A stretch of DNA of 13,745 nucleotides from an uncultured Collinsella sp. (GTDB lineage: Bacteria > Actinomycetota > Coriobacteriia > Coriobacteriales > Coriobacteriaceae): the NCBI GenBank assembly GCA_900551815.1, contig URXE01000057.1, forward strand, positions 1-13,745, in the 5' to 3' direction. Position 1 is the first letter of the stretch; every line of letters starts with the position of its first letter. Shown piece by piece: positions 13,513 to 13,745 of the stretch. The notes under the pieces are model-generated. The model had not been told where the DNA came from and ran no database searches. It saw only the letters and a program-made list of their open reading frames with translations. The position numbers and the translations under genes were made by a program.

Positions 13513-13745
13513 ATGAAGGCACTCTACAATGACGGTTCGGTGGCCGAGCTCCCGCAGGACGAGGTCACGCACGTCATCCGCCACTCCGCCGCGCACATCA
13601 TGGCGCAGGCCATCAAGCGTCTCTATCCCGAGGCCGACTTTGCCTACGGCCCCGCGACCGACAACGGCTTTTACTACGACGTCGACCTGCCCGAGGGCGT
13701 CAAGATCAGCGAGGACGACTTCCCCGCAATCGAGGCCGAGATGAA
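13513..13745 (+). CDS. thrS: Threonine--tRNA ligase, N-terminal part (3' end outside window)
   Basis: Charges tRNA-Thr and edits Ser-tRNA-Thr. The 77 visible residues open MKALYNDGSVAELPQDEVTH and go directly into the N2 editing domain, RHSAAHIMAQAIKRLYPEAD at residues 23-42. H24 and H28 form its HxxxH metal-binding motif. FAYGPATDNGFYYDVDLPEG (residues 43-62) is the next family signature. In E. coli-type enzymes this point is reached near residue 70, after a TGS domain, so this protein lacks most or all of TGS. The upstream in-frame ATGs at 13441 and 13444 add nothing TGS-like. ATG 13513 follows GAGGAG by about 11 bases, a rather long spacing. A consensus -10 promoter lies upstream. Confidence 0.95.
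   Translation, partial: MKALYNDGSVAELPQDEVTHVIRHSAAHIMAQAIKRLYPEADFAYGPATDNGFYYDVDLPEGVKISEDDFPAIEAEM

Overview
The window reads as a high-GC Gram-positive chromosome. The gene content (valS-folC and a TGS-less thrS as core genes, a GlpA-type oxidoreductase operon with DUF1667, a tyrosine integrase beginning MARGKQRRRAWGSITE-like) and the large structured intergenic repeats fit a gut Coriobacteriia species, most likely Collinsella. That assignment is an inference from protein style, not from a search.

Layout. 1-2524, + strand: the 3' third of valS, an intergenic region with a 101-bp nested inverted repeat, then folC. 2849-3937, - strand: an M24 (Xaa-Pro) metallopeptidase. It is bracketed by two same-orientation copies of a composite, strongly foldable repeat (2558-2822 and 4128-4394). 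4454-7682, - strand: a tight three-gene operon, in transcription order a GlpA-like FAD oxidoreductase with a BFD-type [2Fe-2S] domain, a NAD(P)/FAD oxidoreductase carrying a one-base frameshift, and a DUF1667 cysteine-rich protein. 7852-12718: an array of about 80-bp units built from a 16-bp motif in alternating orientation, split by a roughly 4.4-kb inserted element. 12818-13249, + strand: a two-TM double zinc-ribbon protein. 13415-13745: the promoter, leader and first 77 codons of thrS.

The inserted element is the most interesting part. Removing about 4,407 bp (7974 joined to 12381) restores an array of six units in exact register, so the motif itself appears to be the insertion target. The element carries, left to right, a frameshifted Xre-type repressor on the - strand, a divergent intact Xre-type regulator, an intact RhuM-family protein, an intact 296-aa protein I cannot place, and a tyrosine integrase ruined by two in-frame stops and a frameshift next to its start. 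The mobility and repressor functions are decayed while the three-gene cargo (HTH, RhuM, unknown) is intact, which suggests a stranded element whose cargo may be kept.

The core genes are housekeeping (aminoacyl-tRNA synthetases, folate polyglutamylation, peptide turnover). The GlpA-like/NAD(P)-FAD/DUF1667 trio is a co-transcribed flavin and iron-sulfur redox module. Three of the lesions seen look like loss of one G from a G run, so base-calling error should be excluded before the frameshifts are taken as biology; the two integrase stops are not of that type.
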